Counted from the stretch's first letter, positions 7,689-15,015 are shown. The stretch is 64,000 nucleotides of DNA from Polynucleobacter sp. Adler-ghost (GCF_018688495.1 NZ_CP061320.1:1212586-1276585); one strand, 5' to 3'. Made by a program: numbers and translations. The notes: generated from the sequence alone by a model not told the origin.

Positions 7689-7885
7689 AAACCTATGAGT
7701 ACCAAGTCATCAAGATGGAACCCGTAGAGACTGATTGCGATACCGTAGAAGAGATGCTCAATACTCATGGGGAGCAAGGCTTTCGCTTTGTGGGGATTCA
7801 CAAGCTGTGGGCTAGGGATAGTGAATACAACGCGATTCAGCGCAACTTTCTCGTTTTAGAGAAAGAAGTGGAAGAAGAGCTGTAA
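7685..7885 (+). CDS. small DUF4177-like protein, 66 aa
   Basis: The N-terminal MKTYEYQVIKM and the middle EEMLNTHGEQGFRFVGI follow the DUF4177 pattern, a small beta-alpha-beta fold with a G-E-Q/E-G-(W/F)-(E/R)-(L/F)-V signature. It has an acidic C-terminus. It overlaps both neighbours by an ATGA-type junction, so it belongs to the operon starting with the repeat protein. Function unknown for the family. Confidence 0.65.
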   Translation: MKTYEYQVIKMEPVETDCDTVEEMLNTHGEQGFRFVGIHKLWARDSEYNAIQRNFLVLEKEVEEEL

Positions 7886-8310
7886 TGAGCGTAGTCAAAA
7901 TTGTGTATCTGGACTTTGATGGGGTCTTGCATCCCAGCAGTCCAATAGACAACGCTCTTTTTTCTAGAGCCTCCCTCTTGGAGTCTGCATTTGAAAACTC
8001 CACCGCCTCCATTGTGATCTCATCAAGCTGGCGCTTTACCCATACACTAGCAAACCTCAAAAGTAAGCTGCCAGGCTTTCTTGCCAAGCGAGTGATTGAT
8101 ACCACTGGCGCCGCAGTCATTGGAAAGCATGCCCGCTTTCATGAAATTACTGCTCACGCCTACTCAAACGATGTTGTAGTCCTATGGCGCGCATTAGATG
8201 ATTCCTATTGGGAATTTCCTACCTCTTGCAAAGAGCTGATTCGCTGCAATCCCAACACCGGGATTGACCCTAAAGAAGTTGAGCTACTGAGAACTTGGCT
8301 TACTATGTAG
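7885..8310 (+). CDS. HAD-like domain protein (Swiss-army-knife RNA repair type)
   Basis: 141 aa. The HAD motif I is YLDFDGVLHP, with the DxD nucleophile pair, and motif II is IVISSSWR. The pattern VLHP...SSSWR...HK/RFHEI is typical of the single-domain HAD phosphatases related to the HAD domain of RNA-repair Swiss-army-knife proteins. The C-terminal NPNTGIDPKEVELLRTWL holds the acidic motif IV region. Substrate unknown; it may be a nucleic-acid end phosphatase, but that is inference. Confidence 0.7.
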   Translation: MSVVKIVYLDFDGVLHPSSPIDNALFSRASLLESAFENSTASIVISSSWRFTHTLANLKSKLPGFLAKRVIDTTGAAVIGKHARFHEITAHAYSNDVVVLWRALDDSYWEFPTSCKELIRCNPNTGIDPKEVELLRTWLTM

Positions 8311-8316
8311 CGATAT

Positions 8317-8970
8317 ATGACTACCAACGATTCTCCAAAACGCTCAAAGACTTTATCTACTGAATCGAGCTTGATTGCCCAAATGAATATCGGTCATTAC
8401 GAAGAGCATGCTGCCTCATACTATGAGGGCACCAAAGATCATGATGTCAGTCAAAATATTGATGCGCTTTTGCGCGCAATTACTGCGCCTGCGCCCTTGA
8501 CCATTCTCGATTTTGGTTGCGGCCCCGGCAGAGACTTACAAACCTTTACCAAGTTAGGTCACTGTGCAATCGGCCTAGAAGGTAGCCCAGAAGCTGCTCG
8601 CATTGCTCGCTCGATCAGCGGTTGTGAAGTCTTAGTGCAAGACTTTTTTAATCTAGATTTACCAAAACAATGCTTTGATGGCGTGTTTGCCAATGCAGCG
8701 CTCTTTCATATACCCAAAGAAGTATTGCCTCAAGTCCTCAGTAATTTATGGTCTTGTTTAAAGCCTGGTGGGATTTTGTTTAGCTCTAATCCCAGAGGCA
8801 ATAATGAAGCGCACTGGTTTGGTGAGCGCTTTGGGCTCTATCATGACCTGGATGGCTGGCGCTCTTACATGAAAAAGGCCAATTTTGTAGAGATTGAGCA
8901 TTACTACAGACCTAGCGGTCTGCCCTTTGAGCAGCAAGCTTGGCTAGCGAGCGTTTGGAAAAAAAATTAG
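8317..8970 (+). CDS. class I SAM-dependent methyltransferase
   Basis: 217 aa. Motif I is ILDFGCGPGRDLQTF, followed by the acidic residue in GLEGSPEAARIAR and motif IV FDGVFANAALFHIP. This is the standard Rossmann methyltransferase layout (Methyltransf_11/25 type). The substrate cannot be inferred. It lies 6 nt after the HAD gene and is probably the last gene of the operon driven from 7.31 kb. Confidence 0.8.
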   Translation: MTTNDSPKRSKTLSTESSLIAQMNIGHYEEHAASYYEGTKDHDVSQNIDALLRAITAPAPLTILDFGCGPGRDLQTFTKLGHCAIGLEGSPEAARIARSISGCEVLVQDFFNLDLPKQCFDGVFANAALFHIPKEVLPQVLSNLWSCLKPGGILFSSNPRGNNEAHWFGERFGLYHDLDGWRSYMKKANFVEIEHYYRPSGLPFEQQAWLASVWKKN

Positions 8971-9014
8971 CTTGGCATTAAGATATATCGAAGTGATTAA
9001 CTAGGAGAATCCTG

Positions 9015-9224
9015 ATGCCCTATGCAATTGAGGTTAAAGCTGGTCAAGAATATTGGCTCTGTGTTTGCGGCAAGAGTGGAACTGGGCTTTGCAACGGATC
9101 ACATAAATCGACTGACATACTCCCCAGTCAATTTAAGGCTACAAAAGATCAAACTATCTATGTGTGCGGTTGCACTAAAACTCAGAACAGCCCTTTTTGT
9201 GATGGGACACATAAATCCTTGTAA
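9015..9224 (+). CDS. CDGSH-type iron-sulfur protein
   Basis: 69 aa with two CDGSH-like units: WLCVCGKSGTGLCNGSHK and YVCGCTKTQNSPFCDGTHK. Each provides the Cys-x-Cys...Cys...His set that binds a [2Fe-2S] cluster in the mitoNEET family. Bacterial two-repeat forms are small soluble redox or cluster-transfer proteins. AGGAG lies 8 nt before the ATG. It is separated from the methyltransferase by 44 nt and may have its own promoter. Confidence 0.85.
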   Translation: MPYAIEVKAGQEYWLCVCGKSGTGLCNGSHKSTDILPSQFKATKDQTIYVCGCTKTQNSPFCDGTHKSL

Positions 9225-9229
9225 TGCAG

Positions 9230-9697
9230 CTATCTGATACTTTGAGACGGCTCCGGTAGCTCACAGTCAATTTGATTGGTGTAGTAATAAACCACAAAAC
9301 GATCTAGTGCGACCATGCCAATCAGTAAAACGCCAAGCACTGCCCCAGTCATCAAGGAATGCTTGACGATGGCCTGACATCTTGAGCTAGTGCGATAAAG
9401 AGATAAAAGCCAAATCGACACTAAGTAGAGTGCGGTGAGTTTGATCCCCCAAAACAGGGTCTCTACATTCACGGGATATTGATGCGGTGTTTTGACCAGC
9501 CAATAATAGGCAAGCACCTGAAATGCGCCCTGAGCTATTTGGAGCAAACCCACAGCAAACAGTAAACCTAAGGATAGAATCACGGCCCACCGAAGGGTCC
9601 ATCGCGCTGATTCAATACCCCAACGCACTCCTGTCATTACATCATGATTGTTATCGAGTGTTTTTTCACGCATCTTGTCACTCGTCTTGTCACTCAT
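9230..9697 (-). CDS. hypothetical membrane protein, about 155 aa
   Basis: The start MSDKTSDK is preferred over an upstream MLFWNSIG that lies further inside the preceding gene. After a polar N-terminus there are three hydrophobic segments (WAVILSLGLLFAVGLLQIA, FWGIKLTALYLVSIWLLSLY, SLMTGAVLGVLLIGMVALD). No family recognised. It is the last gene of the minus-strand operon that starts at 11.13 kb under a palindrome promoter. An internal DKTSDK sequence repeats at the start. Confidence 0.6.
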   Translation of the reverse strand: MSDKTSDKMREKTLDNNHDVMTGVRWGIESARWTLRWAVILSLGLLFAVGLLQIAQGAFQVLAYYWLVKTPHQYPVNVETLFWGIKLTALYLVSIWLLSLYRTSSRCQAIVKHSLMTGAVLGVLLIGMVALDRFVVYYYTNQIDCELPEPSQSIR

Positions 9698-9878
9698 CCC
9701 AATCGAGTTCCAAAATAACAAAGTCGGTACGCGATGGATAGGATTTACGCAGGTGCTGCATCACGGCACTTTCAGACTTGCCATAGATATTCATTGTCAC
9801 CGAATCAATCGAGCGATGATTGCTATCACTCACTGGCGAATACTGAAACTTAATACGCGCTTTATTCCAGGTGGACAT
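9690..9878 (-). CDS. small hypothetical protein, 62 aa
   Basis: A compact mixed-charge protein (MSTWNKARIKFQYSPVSDSN ... VILELDWDE) with no signal or membrane segment. It slightly overlaps the next gene and starts 2 nt after the end of the zinc-ribbon gene, so its position in the operon supports it being real. The pattern of basic N-terminus and hydrophobic C-terminus resembles small beta-strand proteins. Function unknown. Confidence 0.5.
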   Translation of the reverse strand: MSTWNKARIKFQYSPVSDSNHRSIDSVTMNIYGKSESAVMQHLRKSYPSRTDFVILELDWDE

Positions 9879-9880
9879 AG

Positions 9881-10216
9881 TTAATCAAACATAATGGATG
9901 CAGGTTCAAATTCTAGCGTCATCTCTTTGCATTGAGGGCAAAAATTTCCCGTACGTGGCGCCGTTCTTCTCCCCCACTCTACCCCTGGTCGCCCTTCGCT
10001 TGGCAGCGAGATTGGCGCCTGGCCATAGGCAATCACCTCTTGCGAATGACATGTAGGGCAAGCAATGGGGTCAGCTTGCATATTGGCATTCACAAGACCG
10101 CAAGTCTTGCAGTAATGTGGAAAAGGCGCGTTCGTTTGAAAGTCGCGCATGCCTCCACCTACGGTAATCGTGGAGCTAAAGCCACAAGCGCAGGAAGCAC
10201 TTTGTATTTGACCCAT
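9881..10216 (-). CDS. double zinc-ribbon protein, 111 aa
   Basis: Several CxxC pairs are visible: CACGF near the N-terminus, YCKTCG and ACPTCH forming one four-Cys ribbon, and FCPQCK near the C-terminus. The layout CKTCG-x12-CPTC is a classic zinc ribbon. Such small proteins may bind nucleic acids or act as protein adaptors. Upstream is the tandem pair of 10.2-10.9 kb; downstream are two small genes in the same operon. Function unknown. Confidence 0.65.
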   Translation of the reverse strand: MGQIQSASCACGFSSTITVGGGMRDFQTNAPFPHYCKTCGLVNANMQADPIACPTCHSQEVIAYGQAPISLPSEGRPGVEWGRRTAPRTGNFCPQCKEMTLEFEPASIMFD

Positions 10217-10234
10217 TATTTTCTCTTTTCTCTT

Positions 10235-10579
10235 TTACAAGGTGCTAGGCTCAATTGCTTCGCGTGTTTGGCAATCCTCAAATTCCAAACGCAGTTGATC
10301 ATTCTCCGGAACGAGGCGCCTTAAAAAGCAATCGGGTATGGGACCAGTAGATTGAACATCGAGCTGATGCTTATTGGGATAAAAGTAATACAAGAAACTA
10401 CCCTCTGCCGCTATTTCAACCTGCCAAACATGCACGAGACCATCGATCTCTGGCCAAGGCATCATCCCTAATGAATCAATCACGCGCACGACCTTGCCAA
10501 TATTGCCGCTAAATTTGGCATTGACCGTAATCGCTAGAGCGCCCACTTCACAATTGAGCTTTTGCGTTTCATTCATCAT
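10235..10579 (-). CDS. hypothetical protein, tandem paralogue B
   Basis: 114 aa. Clearly homologous to the next gene upstream: both share KLNC-VG-LAITVN near residue 10, G(N)IVRVI, a W-V-(E/Q)-(I/V)A-EG motif and (G/P)(P/I)P(D)-(C/R)-(F/Y)LRRL near the C-terminus. The pair therefore arose by gene duplication. The sequence reads as a small beta-rich domain, possibly SH3-like. It overlaps its upstream paralogue by about 10 nt. Function unknown. Confidence 0.65.
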   Translation of the reverse strand: MMNETQKLNCEVGALAITVNAKFSGNIGKVVRVIDSLGMMPWPEIDGLVHVWQVEIAAEGSFLYYFYPNKHQLDVQSTGPIPDCFLRRLVPENDQLRLEFEDCQTREAIEPSTL

Positions 10580-10949
10580 GACTGAGCTCCTCTTGCAAAG
10601 TTTGATCTGCAGGTTCAGTCAGTAATAAATCCATTTGCAATTGCTCTGAATCGATTAATTCATCCATCAAATAGTTTTGAGGTGGTGTGAGACGTCGCAA
10701 ATAGCGATCTGGGACTGGTCCCTCCTGAAAGCCTTCAATGCCATCTTCCATTTGATAAAAGAGCTGCCCACCTTCTGTGGCGACCTGCACATTCCAGGTA
10801 AAGAGTGGCTCGCTAAAACCTTGCCATTCATCAAAGCCAATAGCAGAAATGATTCGCACGATATTGCCCAGGTTCTGTGGGAAAGCGCAATTAACCGTAA
10901 TTGCCAAGTCCCCTACGCTGCAATTGAGTTTTGTGGTGTGGTCTGTCAT
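10569..10949 (-). CDS. hypothetical protein, tandem paralogue A
   Basis: 126 aa. First of a tandem duplicated pair; it shares KLNCSVGDLAITVN, GNIVRIISAIGF, WNVQVATEGG and VPDRYLRRLTPP with its downstream copy. It has an additional acidic C-terminal tail. It overlaps the small membrane protein gene upstream by ATGA. The pattern of G-(N/D)-LAITVN with later V-A-(T/A)-EG suggests an SH3-like barrel, but this is only a reading of periodicity. Confidence 0.65.
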   Translation of the reverse strand: MTDHTTKLNCSVGDLAITVNCAFPQNLGNIVRIISAIGFDEWQGFSEPLFTWNVQVATEGGQLFYQMEDGIEGFQEGPVPDRYLRRLTPPQNYLMDELIDSEQLQMDLLLTEPADQTLQEELSHDE

Positions 10950-11131
10950 CTTCTTCTCCTGTATTTAGCTCGCACTTTTTCTCTATGTATAAACAACAAA
11001 TGACCACAAATGCCTCGGCTACAGACCAAGAATAGGCCTAATAAAAACCACAGCACCAAAGAGAGCTCAAACCCCTGTTCCAAGCAGACTGCACTGACAA
11101 ACATGAGGAGGATGCCAATCAATTTGATCAT
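10946..11131 (-). CDS. small membrane protein, 61 aa
   Basis: Two hydrophobic segments (IKLIGILLMFVSAVCLEQGF and LSLVLWFLLGLFLVCSRGI) and a strongly basic C-terminus (REKVRAKYRRRR). AAAGGGG lies a few bases before the ATG, and the stop overlaps the next gene by ATGA, so I consider it real. It is the first gene of the minus-strand operon to 9.23 kb. The palindrome at 11.18 kb lies 43 nt upstream and is shared with the divergent WYL regulator. Confidence 0.65.
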   Translation of the reverse strand: MIKLIGILLMFVSAVCLEQGFELSLVLWFLLGLFLVCSRGICGHLLFIHREKVRAKYRRRR

Positions 11132-11174
11132 TTTTACCCCTTTAAATCGATATTTAAGAGATTAATGACCTACT

Positions 11175-11191
11175 AGCTCATTAAATGAGCT
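11175..11191. promoter_or_regulatory. 17-bp palindrome between WYL regulator and divergent operon, site 5
   Basis: AGCTCA-TTAAA-TGAGCT, the most symmetric copy; it extends to TAGCTCATT-A-AATGAGCTA. It lies 58 nt before the WYL regulator ATG and 43 nt before the divergent small membrane protein gene. A TAAAGT hexamer on the plus strand and TAATCT on the minus strand each start 10 nt from the palindrome edge. Position and symmetry make it the best candidate for autoregulation of the WYL protein. Confidence 0.7.
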
Positions 11192-11249
11192 ATAAAGTAA
11201 ATAAAGTGATAAAAACAATAACCTTTATGACATTAATAGTGAGAGCCAA

Positions 11250-12221
11250 ATGAGCGATCCAGAGCGCCTACACCGTATTAAGTACATGATTCAGCAGCGT
11301 AAATGCGTGCCAATTGAAGACTTTATGAGTGAGCTAGAGATCTCTAAAGCTACCTTTAAGCGCGATCTGGAATACCTACGCTCACGCTCTAAGGCCGATA
11401 TTGAATATGACCGCTTTTTAGGCGGTTATAAATTCAAAGAAGGTAGCGATATTAATAAGATTGAGCTCACCGGTATCTGGTTCTCTGAAAAAGAGGCAAC
11501 CGCGTTAGTTCTCATGCAGCACCTTCTGTCTTCACTAGATCAAGGCGGTCTGATTGGTCCGCACATTGAACCACTGACCGCGATTATTGATGGCATTTTG
11601 GGTCAAAGCGAAACCACCGCCAAAGAATTACGCAAGCGCATCAAGGTGCTCGGCATGGGTTCACGTAAAAACTCCATGGATAACTTCTCGGAGATTGGCG
11701 CTGCCCTCCTCAAACGTAATCGCCTGGTCATTGAGTACTACGCTAAAGGCAAAGATGAGAACACGCAGCGCGAGATTTCACCGCAGCGCCTCATTTACTA
11801 TCGCGAGAATTGGTACCTTGATGCCTACTGCCATATGCGAGAAGGTCTGCGTAGCTTTGCTGTTGATGGTATTCGTAGCGCAGTGTTAACAAACACCAAA
11901 GCGCAAGATGTGTCTGATAAAGAGTGCCAAGAGCACTTTGCAGAAAGCTATGGCATCTTCTCTGGTAAAGCCACACAAAGAGCAAAACTACGTTTTACTC
12001 CAGAGCATGCCCGTTGGGTTTCAGGTGAGAACTGGCATGGCCAGCAAGTCGGCAGCTTTGATAAAGAAGGTTACTTCAATCTCGAATTTGACTATAACCA
12101 AGATCCGGAATTGGTGATGGATATTCTTAAGCATGGCTCAGGAGTCGAGGTGATTGGTCCAGCCAACCTGAAAACAAGGGTGAAGGCAGAACTAAAAAAA
12201 GCTTTAGATAAGTACCAATAA
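11250..12221 (+). CDS. WYL-domain transcriptional regulator
   Basis: 323 aa. An N-terminal winged helix-turn-helix (MSDPERLHRIKYMIQ ... EISKATFKRDLEYLRSR) is of the DeoR/YafY type. The WYL domain starts at about residue 165: LVIEYYAKGKDENTQREISPQRLIYYRENWYLDAYCHMREGLRSF, where NWYLDAYC carries the W-Y-L-like triad and the characteristic R/H residues. A WCX C-terminal region ends in LKHGSGVEVIGP...LK. WYL proteins sense nucleotides or nucleic acids and control stress, DNA-damage or defence genes. The 17-bp palindrome upstream and at seven other places suggests a local regulon. Confidence 0.85.
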   Translation: MSDPERLHRIKYMIQQRKCVPIEDFMSELEISKATFKRDLEYLRSRSKADIEYDRFLGGYKFKEGSDINKIELTGIWFSEKEATALVLMQHLLSSLDQGGLIGPHIEPLTAIIDGILGQSETTAKELRKRIKVLGMGSRKNSMDNFSEIGAALLKRNRLVIEYYAKGKDENTQREISPQRLIYYRENWYLDAYCHMREGLRSFAVDGIRSAVLTNTKAQDVSDKECQEHFAESYGIFSGKATQRAKLRFTPEHARWVSGENWHGQQVGSFDKEGYFNLEFDYNQDPELVMDILKHGSGVEVIGPANLKTRVKAELKKALDKYQ

Positions 12222-12244
12222 ACCTAAGCTCCTTAAGCCTTTAC

Positions 12245-12294
12245 AAGTGTAAGGCATTGCTTTACACTTTAGTTTAAGCCATTAAAATGATTGA
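12245..12294 (+). promoter_or_regulatory. HigBA promoter and operator
   Basis: An inverted repeat, AAGTGTAA-N9-TTACACTT, overlaps a -35 box TTTACA (12261-12266). A 16-bp spacer leads to a TAAAAT -10 box (12283-12288), six bases before the toxin ATG. Transcription should begin at or next to the ATG, so the toxin message is probably leaderless. HigA is the expected repressor. Confidence 0.65.
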
Positions 12295-12570
12295 ATGATT
12301 CAATCGTTTATTCATAAGGGCTTAGAAGAGTTATTTACAGAAGGGAAAAGCAGTAAAGTTCAGAGAGCTTTAGCCAGCAGAATCATACGACGTCTAGATG
12401 CAATTGATTCAGCAGTGAGCTTGAGTGATTTGAATGTGCCAGGCTTTAACTTTCATGGATTAGAGGGAAAACCTAAAAGATTTAGCATTCACATCAATGG
12501 TCCTTGGTGCATTACTTTTGAGTGGTTAAAAGAGAATGCATACCGAGTTAACCTAGAAAATTATCACTAA
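12295..12570 (+). CDS. higB: HigB-type mRNA endonuclease toxin
   Basis: 91 aa, the usual RelE/HigB length. It shows the HigB pattern: GLEELFTEGKSSKV near the N-terminus, a long helical RALASRIIRRLDAID, then LEGKPKRFSIHINGPWCITFEW. The last part is the RelE-like beta hairpin with the conserved R-(F/Y)-S-I-x-(I/V)-N-x-x-W-R/C-I-x-F-x-W run. It ends in VNLENYH, also typical. It precedes HigA, the reversed order characteristic of hig loci. It should cleave mRNA on the ribosome. Confidence 0.9.
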   Translation: MIQSFIHKGLEELFTEGKSSKVQRALASRIIRRLDAIDSAVSLSDLNVPGFNFHGLEGKPKRFSIHINGPWCITFEWLKENAYRVNLENYH

Positions 12571-12574
12571 TATC

Positions 12575-12877
12575 ATGCGAAAAAGATCACCCACCCATCC
12601 TGGAGCTATTCTGAGAGAAGATGTTTTTCCAAACCTTGGTATTTCTGTTACTGAATTCGCTAAGCATCTCGGAATCTCAAGACAAACTCTTCATGCTGTG
12701 CTCTCTGAAAAAAGTGCAATCACGCCTGAGCTTGCCTTAAGGCTAGGCATTTTTTTGGGTAACGGGCCACAACTTTGGATTGAGATGCAATCAAGGTATG
12801 ACTTGTGGCATGCAGAAATCAAACTTAAGAAGATATTGTCAAAAATTCCTCCATTTAATGGTCTTTTAGCGGCGTAA
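12575..12877 (+). CDS. higA: HigA-type Xre antitoxin
   Basis: 100 aa. The N-terminus reads THPGAILREDVFPNLGISVTEFAKHLGISRQTLHAVLSEKSAITPELALRLG, the standard HigA/VapI helix-turn-helix. The C-terminus contains the family motif W-x-x-(M/L)-Q-x-x-YDLW. It neutralises HigB and represses the shared promoter through the AAGTGTAA inverted repeat. The gap to higB is only 4 nt. Confidence 0.9.
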   Translation: MRKRSPTHPGAILREDVFPNLGISVTEFAKHLGISRQTLHAVLSEKSAITPELALRLGIFLGNGPQLWIEMQSRYDLWHAEIKLKKILSKIPPFNGLLAA

Positions 12878-12909
12878 TTCAACCGTTGGCATTCCCAAAA
12901 TAATGTAGA

Positions 12910-13407
12910 TTAATTTATCTTGGGATGCTGAATACTCCAGTCATGCGCTAAATCAATAAAGAGCGCTGCCTCTTGCGAGAGGTATTGGGCAGATGGGTAG
13001 ATCCCCACCCTACCCAAATCGAGTCGATCTGCATCCCAGCAGGTTTGAATGGTGGCATTGGTCGAGACTTCTCCTCCAGAGTGATGCTGCAGGGCATAGC
13101 AAAGATAGTCTAGTTGCAAGGGTTGCAAATCAAAGTAATCCCCATGAATGCCATGCGCAAATTCAGCAGCGCGCTTGCCATGATCAGGATCACGGCCATC
13201 ATTTAGGCGGCAGCTATCGTGCAAGAACCCAAAGAGCTCCACGACAAGTAAATCAGCTTTGCGGATCTGAGCAATATTCTTTCCATGATGCAAGACCCGG
13301 GCCCAATGATTAGCCCCATGGATGCCCTGCCAATCTAAAGCAAACTCACTGCGTATTAAAGCAATGAGTCCTGCTCGGTCATAGGGGGTGGTAGTTGATA
13401 CGGTCAT
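12910..13407 (-). CDS. HD-domain hydrolase-like protein
   Basis: 165 aa. HD metal-binding residues are visible: HGANHWARV, LFGFLHDSCR (the HD pair), DHGKRAAEF and the C-terminal CWDADRLDLGRVGI. This set H...HD...D is the HD phosphohydrolase pattern. Substrate unknown. It is the last gene of a minus-strand operon; its start overlaps the DUF3293 gene by ATGA. Confidence 0.75.
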   Translation of the reverse strand: MTVSTTTPYDRAGLIALIRSEFALDWQGIHGANHWARVLHHGKNIAQIRKADLLVVELFGFLHDSCRLNDGRDPDHGKRAAEFAHGIHGDYFDLQPLQLDYLCYALQHHSGGEVSTNATIQTCWDADRLDLGRVGIYPSAQYLSQEAALFIDLAHDWSIQHPKIN

Positions 13408-14111
13408 GGATAGAGCTTTTCTAGGCCGTTTGAGGTGAGTTTGAACATCCGATCGAGCTCAGTCCCAATCGAAATCGCACAACCGTCAGGGCGAGCCTGA
13501 GGCCAGGGCGTATTCCAATCCCAAGCGCTTGGTGACAACCAGTGCTCTTGCTCCTTGTTACTGACTGTCATTAACCAATTACGCTCTGCTATGGGTAATT
13601 GCTGTGCAACACCATGCAAATGATTTGGCAGTTCATCCAGCCATTCCTCGAGCTCTTCTGCGCTAGGATCTGCTAAAGGAAAGCGTAACTTGAGATTCAC
13701 TAAAGCATTGGCATTGGCAATCCACAGAAAAGCATTTTGACTAAATTGATCTGCTAATTGCTCAGCATGTGAGCGTGACAGCCCCAAGGCAAGCACACCG
13801 GGCTCAGCATCCCAATCATCATGTGGATCAGTGCCAAGGCCTTCAATCGTCTCTATGCCAGCCTGAGTAAGCTTTCCTAGGAGTCTTTGGTGCGCTGCTT
13901 GATTTTCTTCTTCAGAGCGTACTTGGCTATAGGGGTTACACGCTGTTAAAAAGGCGGCGCTGGTCGCGCCATAAGTATTGAGTAAATCAATTAAGGCGTG
14001 ATTAACTTCCCCTACTTTGAGTAAGTAGATTTCCTCGCCATGATGCACAAAGTAATGGGCATTGCGATAGGCTTTGACAAGCCAGGGTGCAATTGTTCGG
14101 TTGGTATTCAT
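13404..14111 (-). CDS. DUF3293 family protein
   Basis: 235 aa. The DUF3293 core is in the first half: NTYGATSAAFLTACNPYSQ with the family's A-F-(I/L)-TA-x-NP-x-S pattern, then GIETIEGLGTDPHDDWDAEPGVLALGLS and QNAFLWIANANALVNL. The C-terminal half (about 150-235) is an extension ending in a Trp-rich WLSPSAWDWNTPW segment. The family function is unknown. It overlaps both neighbours by 4 nt, indicating a translationally coupled operon under palindrome site 6. Confidence 0.75.
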   Translation of the reverse strand: MNTNRTIAPWLVKAYRNAHYFVHHGEEIYLLKVGEVNHALIDLLNTYGATSAAFLTACNPYSQVRSEEENQAAHQRLLGKLTQAGIETIEGLGTDPHDDWDAEPGVLALGLSRSHAEQLADQFSQNAFLWIANANALVNLKLRFPLADPSAEELEEWLDELPNHLHGVAQQLPIAERNWLMTVSNKEQEHWLSPSAWDWNTPWPQARPDGCAISIGTELDRMFKLTSNGLEKLYP

Positions 14112-14491
14112 GCGTTGCCCCTTGTTTGAACTTCTAGATTATTGGCCAAAGAAAAAATATCAATCGGCGCTGCAGCGTTTTCTGGCCAGTCATAGCCAAT
14201 ACCGAGCTCTTTGGCTTTGCGGATGCGATGGTGTAATTTTAATGCTGAGGAAAAGTAATACAGCCTCGGGTTTGCAATCACTCGCTCATATTCATATTGC
14301 TCAGCTTGCACCGTCACACCATCGACACGGTAAAAATACTGACCATCATGCTCTATCGCTTCTGCAAAGTAATTATTTTCGTCTTTGATAAAGGCAATCG
14401 GAATATATCGATCCCGAAAGACATCCAATACCTTTTTCCACTTACTGTCATTCAATTGCAGTAAACCAATTTTGAGTTGGGTAATATTCAT
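14108..14491 (-). CDS. hypothetical protein, 127 aa
   Basis: Soluble, aromatic-rich protein (NNYFAEAIEHDGQYFYRVDGVTV, RLYYFSSALKLHHRIRKAKELGIGY). No family recognised. An AGGAGAG lies five bases before the ATG, inside a 65-nt intergenic repeat that also precedes the gene at 16.06 kb. It is coupled to the DUF3293 gene through an ATGA overlap. Function unknown. Confidence 0.6.
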   Translation of the reverse strand: MNITQLKIGLLQLNDSKWKKVLDVFRDRYIPIAFIKDENNYFAEAIEHDGQYFYRVDGVTVQAEQYEYERVIANPRLYYFSSALKLHHRIRKAKELGIGYDWPENAAAPIDIFSLANNLEVQTRGNA

Positions 14492-14495
14492 TGCA

Positions 14496-14560
14496 CTCTC
14501 CTATTTAGCCAATTTGACGAGGGTCTGGGCTTGGCAATTGGGATTAAATCCGCCCTTACT
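14496..14560. repeat. 65-nt intergenic repeat, copy 1
   Basis: Aligns without gaps to 16065-16129 at about 80 percent identity by eye; the ends (CTCTCCTATTTAGC and CCGCCCTTACT) are identical. On the minus strand it ends in the Shine-Dalgarno of the next gene. Flanking genes of the two copies are not homologous, so only this leader is repeated. Confidence 0.7.
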
Positions 14561-14570
14561 TCTTCAACTT

Positions 14571-14933
14571 CTAATGCAGCACCGACTCACTCACCTCGGG
14601 CTTTCCTTGTGGATCTTTTTTTTGGCTCGTGACCAAATACTCTTTGGTCTCTAGAGCCACCTTGAGGTATTCATCAATAGCCGCTCTAAAGGCATCAGCA
14701 CCATCTTCTTTATTAAAGATGTAGGCGAGGCTATAGATCAGGTTATCGCCATCTTCCCCATCGACTGTGATGGTATTAGCTTCGTCGTTATCAACAACGC
14801 GCAGTCCTCTAGTAAATTCTGGCTTTTCGCCATCAACCCAGCTCATGTCTAAGCGGTCAATATCAAACCGCAGACTCCGAAAGAGGTTGCACACAGTAAA
14901 ACGAGCGCCATTGAGATAGGTATAGTCACGCAT
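14571..14933 (-). CDS. hypothetical protein, 120 aa
   Basis: A soluble acidic protein (VDGEDGDNLIYSLAYIFNKEDGADAFRAAIDEYLKVALETKEYL) with no recognised family. GGGAGA lies before the ATG. Palindrome site 6 lies 45 nt upstream with a TACAAT -10-like hexamer at the usual 10-nt distance. This is the best-formed promoter of the set, so the operon 14.93-12.91 kb is probably a regulon member. Function unknown. Confidence 0.6.
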   Translation of the reverse strand: MRDYTYLNGARFTVCNLFRSLRFDIDRLDMSWVDGEKPEFTRGLRVVDNDEANTITVDGEDGDNLIYSLAYIFNKEDGADAFRAAIDEYLKVALETKEYLVTSQKKDPQGKPEVSESVLH

Positions 14934-14978
14934 GATTTCTCCCTTGTTGATTTGATGTATTTATTGTAAAAACCTGAT

Positions 14979-15015
14979 AGCTCATAGATTGAGCTTGTAG
15001 CTCCTTTTTTGAGCT
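14979..15015 (-). promoter_or_regulatory. 17-bp palindrome plus degenerate second copy, site 6
   Basis: AGCTCA-TAGAT-TGAGCT (14979-14995) is followed by AGCTCC-TTTTT-TGAGCT (14999-15015). Both have 5-nt spacers and are offset by exactly 20 bp, so two dimers could bind side by side. The second copy overlaps the end of the upstream coding region. On the minus strand a TACAAT hexamer lies 10 nt beyond the proximal copy. Confidence 0.6.

Noticed and set aside
12245..12269. A LexA-like or palindrome regulon site before higB
   Set aside because: The sequence AAGTGTAA-N9-TTACACTT matches neither motif and is better read as the HigA operator.
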